From Gloeocapsa sp. PCC 73106 (GTDB lineage: Bacteria > Cyanobacteriota > Cyanobacteriia > Cyanobacteriales > Gloeocapsaceae): a stretch of 50,103 bases of DNA. The position numbers and the translations under genes were made by a program. Of the stretch, positions 34,525 to 43,181 are shown piece after piece (position 1 is the stretch's first letter; the number at the start of each line of letters is the position of its first letter). The notes beneath the pieces are model-generated. The model had not been told where the DNA came from, did no database searches, and saw nothing but the letters and a program-made list of their open reading frames with translations. The stretch covers positions 1 to 50,103 of the forward strand of contig NZ_ALVY01000209.1 of NCBI RefSeq assembly GCF_000332035.1, in the 5' to 3' direction.

Positions 34525-36342
34525 TCAGAAATCTGCTTCAGCAGAGGGTACAAGAGTCACTTTGACTTTGAGTCGTTTTTTCAGATCGGGTAAAGTCACC
34601 GTAAGCTTTTGGGGGTCATAGTTGGAATAAACTTCTCCCTCTATTTCACAACCACCGATGATGATACTTCCATGTGGGAGAATATCGGGGGACACTCTTA
34701 AAGTACGGTCACTGTTTCCTAAAGGTTTGAAATAAAAGTCCATGGGCTGTCGATAAATGAGTAAATTGGTGTAGACTGCCGCTAAATAACATAATTCTGT
34801 GGAGTGATAGCCACTCATGGAGTGAGATCCTTTTCCTCTTTCGTTACCACCGGAGAGAAAAGGGACGCCATTGGCTAAAACATTAAAATACACTCCACCT
34901 TCTTCCACATCTAAAAACCAAGCATTGTAGAAAGCTGCTGATTCTCTCGCTAAACGGTGATAATCGGGATTTTTGGTTAAACCTGCTAGAAGATAATAGG
35001 CTAAAATTGCTTGTTCTTGTTGCCACCAAGCTTTGCGATCGTGCCAAACAAAACGATGAAAATCTTCTCCAGGACGGCACAATCTCTCTAGTACATCATA
35101 CCATCCGCCCCTAGAGCGATCGCTTCCTACTCCTGGCATAATATCCCCTATCTGACAAGCTAACTCCAAATATTCTGCTTTAGGTTTGATACTATACATC
35201 CGCATCAAATTCCAAGCTATCTTGAGATTATGACCCACAACCCCTCGATTTTGCTGCCATCCCCAGGTGGTATCTGGTGACCAATTAGCATGAAATTTTT
35301 CTTGGACTAAAGGACTATTTTCGTAGTCAGGAAAATATTTAACAACAGTGTCAAATACATCCTCTAGCATCTGCAAATACTCTGTTTCTCCTGTTGCTAA
35401 CCAGAGGTTAATCAGATAAGCTGGTGCGTGATCGCCGATAGAGTTCCAATTTTTACGCGATTGGTTACCTTTTAAAGTCTCACTATGAGGATCTAAAGTG
35501 ATTGGATCGATATGAGAGAAATATCCCCCGTAGGGACTTTGATCTTTAAAAAATTGATTGAAAAGCTTAACTGTGAGTTGACTATCTCTCAGGATTAAAG
35601 GATCGCCAGTAATCCGAAAAGTTTGTACTAGTCCCGCTAGGGCGTAAATTTGTTCATAAGCTGGAATTGCATGGTAGTCATCGCCAAACTCTGAAGCAAA
35701 GATTTTTTGTTCTCGTTTTCCCTGAACGTTGATACCGTGATACCAGTAAACTATCTCCTCATCAGCATCATAAAATCTCATGTGTTCCCGCAGATATTCG
35801 GTACCTTTTTCCGCAGCTTCTAAAAAAGGTTCCTCTCCCGTCAATAGATAAGCTGTCGCAAAACCATAAACTAAGCGAGAAATGGTATCGGTTTCCTGAC
35901 TAAAATTGGTTAAAGATCGAATACCAGATAAACTCAGATAGGTTCGATAATTGCGATAGTTTATTTCTTCTGTACCGAATTGTGCAGTTAAGTAAAAATC
36001 AGCCAAACAACGAACTTGATTAATCCACCAGTTGGGTTTTTCAAAGACGTATTCATCGGATTGATAACCCAAAAAGACTAGGGATTTAATATCAAAGTCA
36101 ATAAAGGGCGGATAAGATATTCCGTAAGCGTATAAAAAACGACCTGGAGTTAGTAGCGATCGCATTTTGTCGGTCACATCACAGTAACTCTCATCCAAGT
36201 TCTGCAACATTTTACCGTAACTTATCGGACTGAGAAAACAATTCCATTCTTTCCCTGCTGCTGTTTTTAAACCAAAGCAATCTTTTTGAGGATCAAAGTA
36301 AGTTATATAACCTGAAAGCAAGTCAGAATTAGGACTATTCAT
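34525..36342 (-). CDS. AGE-family (N-acylglucosamine 2-epimerase-like) protein with N-terminal extension
   Basis: A protein of 605 residues. The central part (about 105-520) is the alpha6/alpha6 barrel of the N-acyl-D-glucosamine 2-epimerase/cellobiose 2-epimerase superfamily, with WWQQEQAILAYYLLAG and a conserved GGYFSHID segment; catalytic-type histidines are in VVGHNLKIAWN. Typical AGE proteins have about 400 residues. Here there is an extra N-terminal domain (about 1-100, beta-rich, SGYITYFDPQKDCFGLK) and about 80 extra C-terminal residues. TTG 36357 is possible, but ATG 36342 lies one base after the DJ-1 gene stop. The substrate is unknown; a sugar epimerase or a hydrolase-like barrel is likely. 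Confidence 0.85.
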   Translation of the reverse strand: MNSPNSDLLSGYITYFDPQKDCFGLKTAAGKEWNCFLSPISYGKMLQNLDESYCDVTDKMRSLLTPGRFLYAYGISYPPFIDFDIKSLVFLGYQSDEYVFEKPNWWINQVRCLADFYLTAQFGTEEINYRNYRTYLSLSGIRSLTNFSQETDTISRLVYGFATAYLLTGEEPFLEAAEKGTEYLREHMRFYDADEEIVYWYHGINVQGKREQKIFASEFGDDYHAIPAYEQIYALAGLVQTFRITGDPLILRDSQLTVKLFNQFFKDQSPYGGYFSHIDPITLDPHSETLKGNQSRKNWNSIGDHAPAYLINLWLATGETEYLQMLEDVFDTVVKYFPDYENSPLVQEKFHANWSPDTTWGWQQNRGVVGHNLKIAWNLMRMYSIKPKAEYLELACQIGDIMPGVGSDRSRGGWYDVLERLCRPGEDFHRFVWHDRKAWWQQEQAILAYYLLAGLTKNPDYHRLARESAAFYNAWFLDVEEGGVYFNVLANGVPFLSGGNERGKGSHSMSGYHSTELCYLAAVYTNLLIYRQPMDFYFKPLGNSDRTLRVSPDILPHGSIIIGGCEIEGEVYSNYDPQKLTVTLPDLKKRLKVKVTLVPSAEADF

Positions 36343-36343
36343 G

Positions 36344-36934
36344 TTATTTTTTTTCAATCTCTTGCATAAAAACCTTTAAAAAGTCTTCAAGCACTCCTGG
36401 ATGTCTCCCAGAAATTAAATTACCATCTACGTAGGTAGCTGACGTTTCACCACCTTCGTACATAACAACTCCTCCAGCATTTTCCACATCGGCAATAATA
36501 TTATGAGCGCAGGTAACTTTTTTGCCAATTATTAATTCTGGGGTCGCACAAAATAACCATAAACTGTGACAAATTGTGCCTATTTTTAGCTGCTCTACAT
36601 TCACGGCTTTTCGTAAAAATTCAACTCCTGGCGATTGATTCGGTGTGTCAGCTTGAGGACTAACCTGATATCTTAAGCGATCCATCGCATAACCACCAAT
36701 CAAAATAATTCCCCGGTAATCTTCAGGTTTAACCTCGAGAAAATCCACATCTACAGTAATTTTTTCTTCATGATCATTGCCATTAAAAACCAGTTTGTCT
36801 TGTCCCCAAAGATTAGAAATATATTCTACCTCGTATCCTACTTCAGGAAAGAACTCATTAAAGCGTCGATATTCTGTCTCATCAAAGTGTTCTTCGATTA
36901 AGATGCCAATTTTACCTTTTGTTTGTGTATTCAT
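36344..36934 (-). CDS. DJ-1/PfpI family protein
   Basis: A 196-residue member of the class I glutamine amidotransferase-like DJ-1/PfpI superfamily. The nucleophile elbow is KIGTICHSLWLF with Cys122-His123, and an early EEHFDETEY supplies the acidic residue. The family includes peptidases, glyoxalase III and chaperones, so activity cannot be fixed. DAEN-type residues before the end (GGETSATYVDGNLISGRHPG) match the PfpI side. It starts 2 bp after the NTF2-like gene and is followed at once by the AGE gene. Confidence 0.88.
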   Translation of the reverse strand: MNTQTKGKIGILIEEHFDETEYRRFNEFFPEVGYEVEYISNLWGQDKLVFNGNDHEEKITVDVDFLEVKPEDYRGIILIGGYAMDRLRYQVSPQADTPNQSPGVEFLRKAVNVEQLKIGTICHSLWLFCATPELIIGKKVTCAHNIIADVENAGGVVMYEGGETSATYVDGNLISGRHPGVLEDFLKVFMQEIEKK

Positions 36935-36936
36935 AG

Positions 36937-37503
36937 TTACAGCTTAATCAAGTTTACCAATTCTTCGGGCGCATAAACATCACGATAAAAAGTCAATTGT
37001 TCCGTTTTTAAATAGACTCCACCGCGATGACCACGACGTAAAAATGTCACGTTACCTTTGGCTATAGTTTCATTAGTTTCATCATCCTCACATTTCCATT
37101 CAAAATAAACTACCTCATGATGAAACATCACAATTGGCCAACACATTGTTACGTTTGGTTGAGCAATTAAAGCCCACCAATGTTTTTCTCGTTCTTGCTG
37201 TTCTGTTAAGCCTTGGTAGTGACTATCTTGACATAAATAAACGAGCTCTTCTCGATATTCTCCAGTTAAAATATCTCCTCTACCTTGTCGCAAAGCTTCA
37301 CAATGAGTGGGCCACCATTCTCGATTTTCTTGTTCAATTTGATTGGCAGAATAATTACTGTCAATTAAGGGGAATACCTCATTTTTTTTACTAATTAATT
37401 CTTCGGCTAAATTAATTAGTTTTGCTTGCATTTCTTGATAAACTAGCCCAGGTTTGGAATAGTTAGCGGATAGATTTTGATAGTAGTTGGTCCGTTTTTT
37501 CAT
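36937..37503 (-). CDS. NTF2/SnoaL-like hypothetical protein
   Basis: A protein of 188 residues. The C-terminal two thirds (REELVYLCQDSHYQG, MCWPIVMFHHEVVYFEWK, GNVTFLRRGHRGGVYLK) read like a curved-sheet NTF2/SnoaL fold, used by cyclases, hydrolases and binding proteins. The assignment is by pattern, not certain. ATG 37503 makes it overlap the VOC gene by 41 bp; ATG 37431 would remove the overlap but cut the N-terminus. It lies 2 bp before the DJ-1 gene. Confidence 0.65.
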   Translation of the reverse strand: MKKRTNYYQNLSANYSKPGLVYQEMQAKLINLAEELISKKNEVFPLIDSNYSANQIEQENREWWPTHCEALRQGRGDILTGEYREELVYLCQDSHYQGLTEQQEREKHWWALIAQPNVTMCWPIVMFHHEVVYFEWKCEDDETNETIAKGNVTFLRRGHRGGVYLKTEQLTFYRDVYAPEELVNLIKL

Positions 37504-38209
37504 GATTATTGACAAAATTATTTTGAGCTGTTTCAAACAATACTTTAGCTTTACGCAACACTTGATTAAACTCTAATTGTTCCCCATTGGGACCTTTACA
37601 ATAAACTAATGTCCAACCTTCGAAATCGCCAAAAGATGGGTCAAATAGTTTACAAGAATTAGCCTCAACAGGAGTTTGAGTTCTTTCGGATTCTGAGTAG
37701 ACTCGCATAATGCGATTACAGCGAACTTGATCCATTCCTCTCTGGTGACATTCTGCTTCTAAATTCCGAACGAATTGGTCAACATCCACATCATCTTTAA
37801 GATAAAAAGAGATGTGCATAGAATTAATAAAAGCAGGACTAGAATGAGAGTTTTTAGCGGGAAAAGCAACAGCACCATTGGGAGAAGCATTGCAATCTCT
37901 ATATTGCAAAATCTCCAAAACTACATTTTCAAATTGAATGAAATATAGGTCTAACTTTTCCTCGCCATCTCGGAGATTAGGAATACCGATACTTTTAGGA
38001 TCTATGCCTTTTTCAATCGCTTCAATTTCCTCCTTTTGTAAAAGTGTGTTGTGCATAATTTCGCCGTCTAAACCGATTTCGGGAATAATTATTTTACCCC
38101 CCAAGACTTCGGTGTAAAATTCCAAGGCTTTTCCCATATCTTCTACGGTTAAACCGACATGATGAATGCCCCTTAATTGCTGACTTAAGGGAGAAAAAGT
38201 AGAAGTCAT
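37463..38209 (-). CDS. VOC-family (glyoxalase/extradiol dioxygenase-like) protein
   Basis: A 248-residue vicinal-oxygen-chelate protein. The first module starts GIHHVGLTVEDMGKALEFYTEVLGG, with the metal-ligand histidine. A second conserved part includes SMHISFYLKDDVD and ends YCKGPNGEQLEFNQ, with the terminal glutamate. These positions fit a VOC metal site. It is the first gene of the minus-strand run that ends with the PP2C phosphatase. Its upstream region shares a 38-39 nt element with the PEP-CTERM gene. The reaction is unknown. Confidence 0.88.
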   Translation of the reverse strand: MTSTFSPLSQQLRGIHHVGLTVEDMGKALEFYTEVLGGKIIIPEIGLDGEIMHNTLLQKEEIEAIEKGIDPKSIGIPNLRDGEEKLDLYFIQFENVVLEILQYRDCNASPNGAVAFPAKNSHSSPAFINSMHISFYLKDDVDVDQFVRNLEAECHQRGMDQVRCNRIMRVYSESERTQTPVEANSCKLFDPSFGDFEGWTLVYCKGPNGEQLEFNQVLRKAKVLFETAQNNFVNNHEKTDQLLSKSIR

Positions 38210-38238
38210 AAGCTATCAATAAACTTGATTAATCCTTT

Positions 38239-38276
38239 CTATCTTATTTACGTAGCTCAACTCGATTTGGATTCAT
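38239..38276 (-). promoter_or_regulatory. Shared upstream element, copy before the VOC-led operon
   Basis: On the minus strand it runs ATGAATCCAAATCG... to ...ACGTAAATAAGATAG and ends 29 bp before the VOC start codon. The matching element at 39056-39094 shares ATGAATCCAA and ACGTAAATAAG.TAG with similar spacing and ends 26 bp before its gene. Probably a promoter with an operator or alternative sigma site. Confidence 0.55.
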
Positions 38277-38289
38277 TAAATAAAAAAAC

Positions 38290-38313
38290 TTTGTGTCCTT
38301 TGTGTCTTTGTGG
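38290..38313 (+). repeat. Tandem TTTGTG mini-repeat
   Basis: TTTGTG occurs three times in 24 bp (38290, 38299, 38307). Similar short tandem stretches are common in cyanobacterial intergenic DNA. No function can be assigned. Confidence 0.4.
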
Positions 38314-38362
38314 TTTTTGATCGTTCTTAATATCACTTTGGCATTTGATATTAAAAAATTCC

Positions 38363-38379
38363 CCCCTTATTAAGAGGGG
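38363..38379 (-). terminator. Terminator of the PEP-CTERM gene
   Basis: On the minus strand CCCCTCTTAATAAGGGG forms a hairpin followed by AATTTTTTAA, a good rho-independent layout. It lies 29 bp after the PEP-CTERM gene stop. Confidence 0.7.
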
Positions 38380-38408
38380 AGGAAGAACCGAGAGAGTCAT
38401 CTCTGGTA

Positions 38409-39029
38409 TTAGTTTTTCTTCTTAACTAAAGCCCCTAGACCAAAAATTAGAGCTGTACCCAATAGAGTAGTAGGTTCAGGAATTGGCTGTACTTCAACAT
38501 CGCCAATAAGTTCAAAAGAACCGATAACATCTTCACCATTAGCATCGATCGCTGAGGTAATTTCTATAATTCTCAGATCCTCAAGACCATCATTTGCTAG
38601 TAAAGTACCTACTCTATAGCTAGTAGTAAATAAATCCACCACTGTATCAGGTGCTACCCCTACAGGACCACTTAAAACAGCCCCTCTAATTTCTGCGCGT
38701 GGATCGGATAAGTCAATTTCAATGATCTCTAGTTCGGGAAAAACGGCTTGACTCCCTGCGTTATCTAATGAAAGAAGCTCTAATTCTAGAGGATCTCTGA
38801 CCACACTGAAATCTAAAGAAGTCAAATTGGCGGTTAATCCAGAAGTGTCCAGTCTGAAGGTAAAATCAATTAAATCATTGGCATTTGTGACGCGATCGTT
38901 GATAGGATCTGTATCTAATTGTGTCCCATTGGGAACTAGGGAAAGTGATGCACCTTGAGCCGCACTATTTGCGACCAACACAAAACTTGCCGCCATTCCT
39001 AGACAGCTAATCAATGGATTAAGCTTCAT
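38409..39029 (-). CDS. PEP-CTERM sorting-domain exported protein
   Basis: A 206-residue protein for export. A signal peptide (about 1-27, ending NSAAQGAS) leads to a beta-rich, cohesin-like domain (TSLDFSVVRDPLELELLSL), acidic in composition. The C-terminus is a PEP-CTERM signal: PIPEPTTLLGTALI followed by a hydrophobic helix and the basic end KKKN, recognised by exosortase and tied to exopolysaccharide-associated secretion. The chosen ATG (MKLNPLISC) has AGGAA before it. No exosortase gene is in the window. Confidence 0.88.
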   Translation of the reverse strand: MKLNPLISCLGMAASFVLVANSAAQGASLSLVPNGTQLDTDPINDRVTNANDLIDFTFRLDTSGLTANLTSLDFSVVRDPLELELLSLDNAGSQAVFPELEIIEIDLSDPRAEIRGAVLSGPVGVAPDTVVDLFTTSYRVGTLLANDGLEDLRIIEITSAIDANGEDVIGSFELIGDVEVQPIPEPTTLLGTALIFGLGALVKKKN

Positions 39030-39055
39030 AAAAAGTTCCTGAAAATGAATTGTTT

Positions 39056-39094
39056 CTACCTTATTTACGTTACCTAATATCAAATTGGATTCAT
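39056..39094 (-). promoter_or_regulatory. Shared upstream element, copy before the PEP-CTERM gene
   Basis: On the minus strand it begins ATGAATCCAATTTG and ends ACGTAAATAAGGTAG, 26 bp before the PEP-CTERM ATG. See the matching copy at 38239-38276. Confidence 0.55.
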
Positions 39095-39195
39095 CTTGAG
39101 AAAAATTTTTTTACTACCAGACTGTATAACTAGCTATACACATAAATATTACGTAGTTTTCTACTTTTTATTGGGAATAATTAATTTAGAGAAGG

Positions 39196-39217
39196 CGGAA
39201 GCTTTTTTTCCGGGTTC
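39196..39217 (+). promoter_or_regulatory. Shared 22-nt element and promoter upstream of the WYL regulator
   Basis: Begins CGGAAGCTTTTT and ends GGGTTC. Six bases later comes a -10-like TATGATA (39224-39230), and the WYL ATG is 26 bp further on. It matches 46363-46384 at 20 of 22 positions with the same 6-base spacing. It covers the place of a -35 box and contains a GGAA...TTCC inverted pair. Confidence 0.6.
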
Positions 39218-39256
39218 TTTTTTTATGATAAGTTCAGCCATCTAGCAAACAGCGCT

Positions 39257-40234
39257 ATGTCACGCCATTTAGAAAGATTGCTTCAAATCGATAATCTGAT
39301 TCGCACTGGCTACTATCAAACGAGCGATCGCCTTGCGGACAATCTGGAGGTGAGCGATCGCACTATACGCAAAGACCTAGCTTTCTTGCGCGATCGCTTT
39401 AATGCACCCTTGGAATACAGCAAGAAAAAAGGTTGGCACTATACCGATCTTACCTGGCGACTTCCGAGTGTTTCCCTAAGCAAAGGGGAATTATTTGCCT
39501 TAACTTTGGGAGCAAGAATGCTGGAAGCTTACGCGGGTTCAACTTTTGAGAAGGAATTACGGTCATCTGTGGAACGCTTATCGGAGCGATTACCAGACAA
39601 GGTTTCGATAGATTTGCAACAACTAGCAGATGAAAAGATTATCTTTCACTCCGGGGCTTCTATGGTCAATCTCAATTCGGAGATTTGGCAACAATTAACA
39701 GAAGCTTGTCGCACCTCTAAAAAAGTCTGGATTTACTACTACGCAGCAACCCGTAATCAAGAATCAGAAAGAATAATTGATCCTTATTTGATTCAAGTTT
39801 ACCGCGGTACTAATCCTTACGTCATTGGCTTTTGCCATAAACGGCAAGACTTTCGCTGGTTTCGTATTGATCGCATTAAAAAACTGGAGATACTTTCAGA
39901 AACTTTTACGCGTGACCCCAATTTTAACGCTCAAACCTATCTAGAACAGATCTTTCAAGCTGAAGCAGGAGGTAAACCGGTTACCGTAGTGATTTGGTTC
40001 GATACCTCAACCGCACCCTTTATTCGTGAGCGTCGTTGGCACATTTCTCAGGAGATTACAGAACACGCAGATGGCTCATTAACCTTGCAGATGGTGACTT
40101 GTGGACTCAACGAACTTAAACGCTGGGTGCTTGGATATGGCAAAGGAGCGATCGTCAAACAACCACCAGAGTTAGTCGCTTTGGTTGAAGAGGAAATTAA
40201 ACAAATGAGTTCTAACTATTTAACTAAGGAGTAA
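39257..40234 (+). CDS. WYL-domain transcriptional regulator of the CRISPR-Cas locus
   Basis: A 325-residue DNA-binding protein. The N-terminal helix-turn-helix (about 1-60) has TSDRLADNLEVSDRTIRKDL as recognition region. The WYL domain (about 145-215) has KVWIYYYAATRNQESE, VIGFCHKRQDFRWFRIDRI, and a WCX-like C-terminal region follows. WYL proteins often control CRISPR loci and sense nucleic-acid or nucleotide ligands. cas6 starts 4 bp after its stop, so it is in the effector operon. Three HIP1 sites crowd its first 130 bp. Activator or repressor action cannot be read from sequence. Confidence 0.92.
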   Translation: MSRHLERLLQIDNLIRTGYYQTSDRLADNLEVSDRTIRKDLAFLRDRFNAPLEYSKKKGWHYTDLTWRLPSVSLSKGELFALTLGARMLEAYAGSTFEKELRSSVERLSERLPDKVSIDLQQLADEKIIFHSGASMVNLNSEIWQQLTEACRTSKKVWIYYYAATRNQESERIIDPYLIQVYRGTNPYVIGFCHKRQDFRWFRIDRIKKLEILSETFTRDPNFNAQTYLEQIFQAEAGGKPVTVVIWFDTSTAPFIRERRWHISQEITEHADGSLTLQMVTCGLNELKRWVLGYGKGAIVKQPPELVALVEEEIKQMSSNYLTKE

Positions 40235-40238
40235 CACT

Positions 40239-40898
40239 TTGAGTTTTCTCGAAATTCAGTTTTCCTTAAGGGGAAAAACATTACCAGCCGATCATGGTTA
40301 TGCTCTATACGCTACTGTTAAGAAGCTATTACAACAACATCAGCCCGATTTACTAGAAGATCAGAATTTACCAGCTGAGTGGTTACTCTCGAGTATTCCT
40401 GGAATTCCCGATTTCAATGGCATTATTTATCTCAATCAAAGATCTCGATTCAGACTAAGATGTCCTGGAGATTCCGCTCCACAACTATATCGTCTACTCC
40501 AGAATCAGGTTTTAGATATTCGCGGACATTTAGTTAGATTGATTCAACCTCGTTTAACCCTACCAGAAACGAGTGAAACTCTCAAAGCCAGGCTAGTTGT
40601 CTTCCATTTAGAGCAGTGGAAAAGTCAAGAAGCTCCTCAATATTTCTTAGAATCTTGTCAAAAAGCCCTCGCAGACCAAGAAATCAGGGGTAAAGCCTTT
40701 ATTGATAGCAATCATCAAGGAGATTTAGCCCTAAGAGGTATCAAAATTGCCGGGAAAAACGTCTTGGGTTACGGCGTTGTCATCGAAGGGTTAAACCCCG
40801 AAGACTCTCTAAAACTCCAAGGGAGTGGTTTAGGAGGAAGAAAACACTTTGGTTGTGGTTGGTTTTATCCAATTGAAGAGGAAAATAATGCAGCTTAA
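40239..40898 (+). CDS. cas6: CRISPR pre-crRNA endonuclease Cas6 (Cmx6 type)
   Basis: A 219-residue RAMP-fold ribonuclease that cuts the repeat hairpin in the pre-crRNA. The N-terminal ferredoxin-like half is MSFLEIQFSLRGKTLPADHGYALY, with a candidate catalytic histidine (His19). The C-terminal glycine-rich loop reads GSGLGGRKHFGCGWF, typical of Cas6. The start is TTG 40239, supported by AAGGAG 7 bp upstream. It overlaps the cas3 start by 11 bp. Confidence 0.9.
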   Translation: MSFLEIQFSLRGKTLPADHGYALYATVKKLLQQHQPDLLEDQNLPAEWLLSSIPGIPDFNGIIYLNQRSRFRLRCPGDSAPQLYRLLQNQVLDIRGHLVRLIQPRLTLPETSETLKARLVVFHLEQWKSQEAPQYFLESCQKALADQEIRGKAFIDSNHQGDLALRGIKIAGKNVLGYGVVIEGLNPEDSLKLQGSGLGGRKHFGCGWFYPIEEENNAA

Positions 40899-43167
40899 AT
40901 TAGAACCGGATTTGCTATTAGCGAAGTCTTTTCAACCGGGTAAATGGAAGGGTTCTTACGGATTAGTGGGACATACAGCCGATGTAGTTAACGCTATCAC
41001 CATTTTAGTCCGGGTGTTGGGCGATCGCCTTATCGAACAGTTTGGACTTAAATGTACTTTAGCTCAATTAGAAGCAACAGCCCGTCAAAGCGCTTATATC
41101 CACGATTGGGGTAAAGCTAACGAACATTTTCAAAAGGTAGTCAGACATCAGCGCGATCCTCTCAAAAACCCCCAACTGCTTCGTCATGAAGTGCTTTCAA
41201 TTTTGCTTGCTTGGGAATTTAGAGAATGGTTCGAAAATGGTCCAGGTGATTTCTTAACTGCTTTAGCCGCAGCAGGAGGACATCATCTGAAATTAGGAGG
41301 TAAAAAAGGCGAACCTACCTCAGAATTCGGAGAAATTCGTCCGAGCGGTGACGATAAATTGTATCTTTACGTCATCGATAGGATTGATGGTAAACCCCAG
41401 TTTAATCGACACTTTCAGCAGTTACTCAAGTATGGAGTGAAAAAGCTTGGCTTACCAGCAAAAATTCAATTCTCAAAGTCATTTGCTCAAGAATTAAAGC
41501 AAAGGTCGGCTCTAATTTGGTCAGTGACGGAAATTAAAGACAAACGAAAGGAAATTAATGAGTTTTTATCTAATGAATGGGAACCTGATGCAGTTTTACT
41601 CGCTGTAGTTAAAGCCCTTTTGATTCCAGCTGATGCGATCGCTTCCGCTATTCCCAATACCAACCTATCCATCTCACACTGGATTACTCAGGAAGTTCAA
41701 CGTACTTTAGACGAAGAGAAAATACAAAAGGTAATTAACGCCCGATTACAAAATAACGAGTTACGACCATTCCAAATACAATTAGCCCAAAGTTCAGCCC
41801 GAGTTACCCTAGCTAGAGCTGGTTGTGGTACGGGGAAAACTCTAGGTGCATACAACTGGGCAAAATCTAAAGCAATTGGACGTAAATTAATCTTTTGTTA
41901 CCCTACCACAGGGACTAGCACCGAAGGATTTTTAGACTATGTTCATAACGAAGTGGACGCAATTTTACTCCACTCCCGCGCCAATGTGGATTTAGAAATG
42001 GCAAAAACAGGAGAAGAAGACGCAGCAGGAGAAGAAATTAACAACGAAGTTGCACTCAAATTAGAGTCTTTCCAAGCTTGGGGAGCAGAAGCGATCGTCT
42101 GTACCGTGGATACGGTTTTGGGATTACTCCAATGTAATCGTCGTCCCCTGTACTGTTTCCCCGTGATCGCTCAAGCAGCTTTTGTTTTCGACGAGGTTCA
42201 CTGTTACGATGATTGTTTATTCGGTGCTTTACTGCGTTTTTTAGCAGTAGTTAAAGCCCCCATTTTACTCATGTCCGCTTCCTTTTTACCTTGGCAACTA
42301 GAAGCGATTCAAAAAGCTGTCGGTGAACCCATCCAAGTTATTTCTGGACCGCAAGATTTAGAACAACAATACCGCTATCGTTTCGACTATACAGATAATC
42401 CCAATTGGGAGAGAGTGGAAACAGAACTCAAGGAAGGAGGAAAAGTTCTCTGGGTTTGCAATCAGGTAAATACCGCCATAGCCGTCTACCGAGAAGCAAA
42501 AGCTAAGGGATTAAACGCCACACTCTATCATAGTCGTTTTCGCTATGAAGATCGCGTCAAACATCACAGAAAAGTAGTCGATGCTTTTAAAGCAAATCAT
42601 ACTCAACCAGTACTAGCGATCGCCACCCAAGTCGCGGAGATGTCTCTGGATTTATCTGCAACCCTATTAGTTTCCCAAATCGCTGATCCCGCAGGATTGA
42701 TTCAACGTTTAGGACGCTTAAACCGTCGCTATTGTGGTCGTGCTTTAGACGCACTCTTTTATACCGATGAAAAGACTGGTTTTCCCTACTCTCAAGAACA
42801 ACTAGAACAGGGATTAAAGCTCATTCAATCATTTACCGGTGAAGTCTGTCAAGCCGATTTAGCTCAATGGTTAGAAAGCGTAGCCAAAAAGGGTAACCCC
42901 GATACCGGTTCAGTTTTATTAGATCAAAGTTGGCGCACTTATCCCGCATCTTTACGCGAAGCTGGATTCACCGTCACCGTATTACTCGAGCAAGATTTAA
43001 GAACCGTTAAATACCTATCTTCCAAAGAACTCCCCAGGTATACAGTTCCCATTATTGCCAACATTAAAGAAGTTAAAACCTGGAAGAAACATAAATTCTA
43101 CCCTATCGCGCCGAGCGATCGTTGGAACTACTCACCCGATTTAGGAGTTTATGAGATTAAAAGTTAG
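40888..43167 (+). CDS. cas3: CRISPR-associated helicase/nuclease Cas3 (HD plus DExH)
   Basis: A 759-residue single-chain Cas3 that is recruited by Cascade to unwind and degrade target DNA. The HD nuclease domain is N-terminal, with GHTADV (His29) and YIHDWGKANEHF (HD at 72-73). The superfamily 2 helicase follows, with Walker A GCGTGKT at 312-318, DEVH at 435-438, the SAT-like MSASFLP, and QRLGRLNRR motif VI. ATG 40888 is chosen over a longer frame starting at 40849; GAGGAAAA precedes it. It overlaps cas6 and is followed by cas8. Confidence 0.95.
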   Translation: MQLKLEPDLLLAKSFQPGKWKGSYGLVGHTADVVNAITILVRVLGDRLIEQFGLKCTLAQLEATARQSAYIHDWGKANEHFQKVVRHQRDPLKNPQLLRHEVLSILLAWEFREWFENGPGDFLTALAAAGGHHLKLGGKKGEPTSEFGEIRPSGDDKLYLYVIDRIDGKPQFNRHFQQLLKYGVKKLGLPAKIQFSKSFAQELKQRSALIWSVTEIKDKRKEINEFLSNEWEPDAVLLAVVKALLIPADAIASAIPNTNLSISHWITQEVQRTLDEEKIQKVINARLQNNELRPFQIQLAQSSARVTLARAGCGTGKTLGAYNWAKSKAIGRKLIFCYPTTGTSTEGFLDYVHNEVDAILLHSRANVDLEMAKTGEEDAAGEEINNEVALKLESFQAWGAEAIVCTVDTVLGLLQCNRRPLYCFPVIAQAAFVFDEVHCYDDCLFGALLRFLAVVKAPILLMSASFLPWQLEAIQKAVGEPIQVISGPQDLEQQYRYRFDYTDNPNWERVETELKEGGKVLWVCNQVNTAIAVYREAKAKGLNATLYHSRFRYEDRVKHHRKVVDAFKANHTQPVLAIATQVAEMSLDLSATLLVSQIADPAGLIQRLGRLNRRYCGRALDALFYTDEKTGFPYSQEQLEQGLKLIQSFTGEVCQADLAQWLESVAKKGNPDTGSVLLDQSWRTYPASLREAGFTVTVLLEQDLRTVKYLSSKELPRYTVPIIANIKEVKTWKKHKFYPIAPSDRWNYSPDLGVYEIKS

Positions 43168-43181
43168 GAGACCAATAGATA

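Noticed and set aside
39280-39400. Cluster of three HIP1 sites in the WYL gene as a special regulatory signal
   Set aside because: HIP1 is abundant throughout this genome, also inside ordinary genes, so the cluster alone is not evidence of function.
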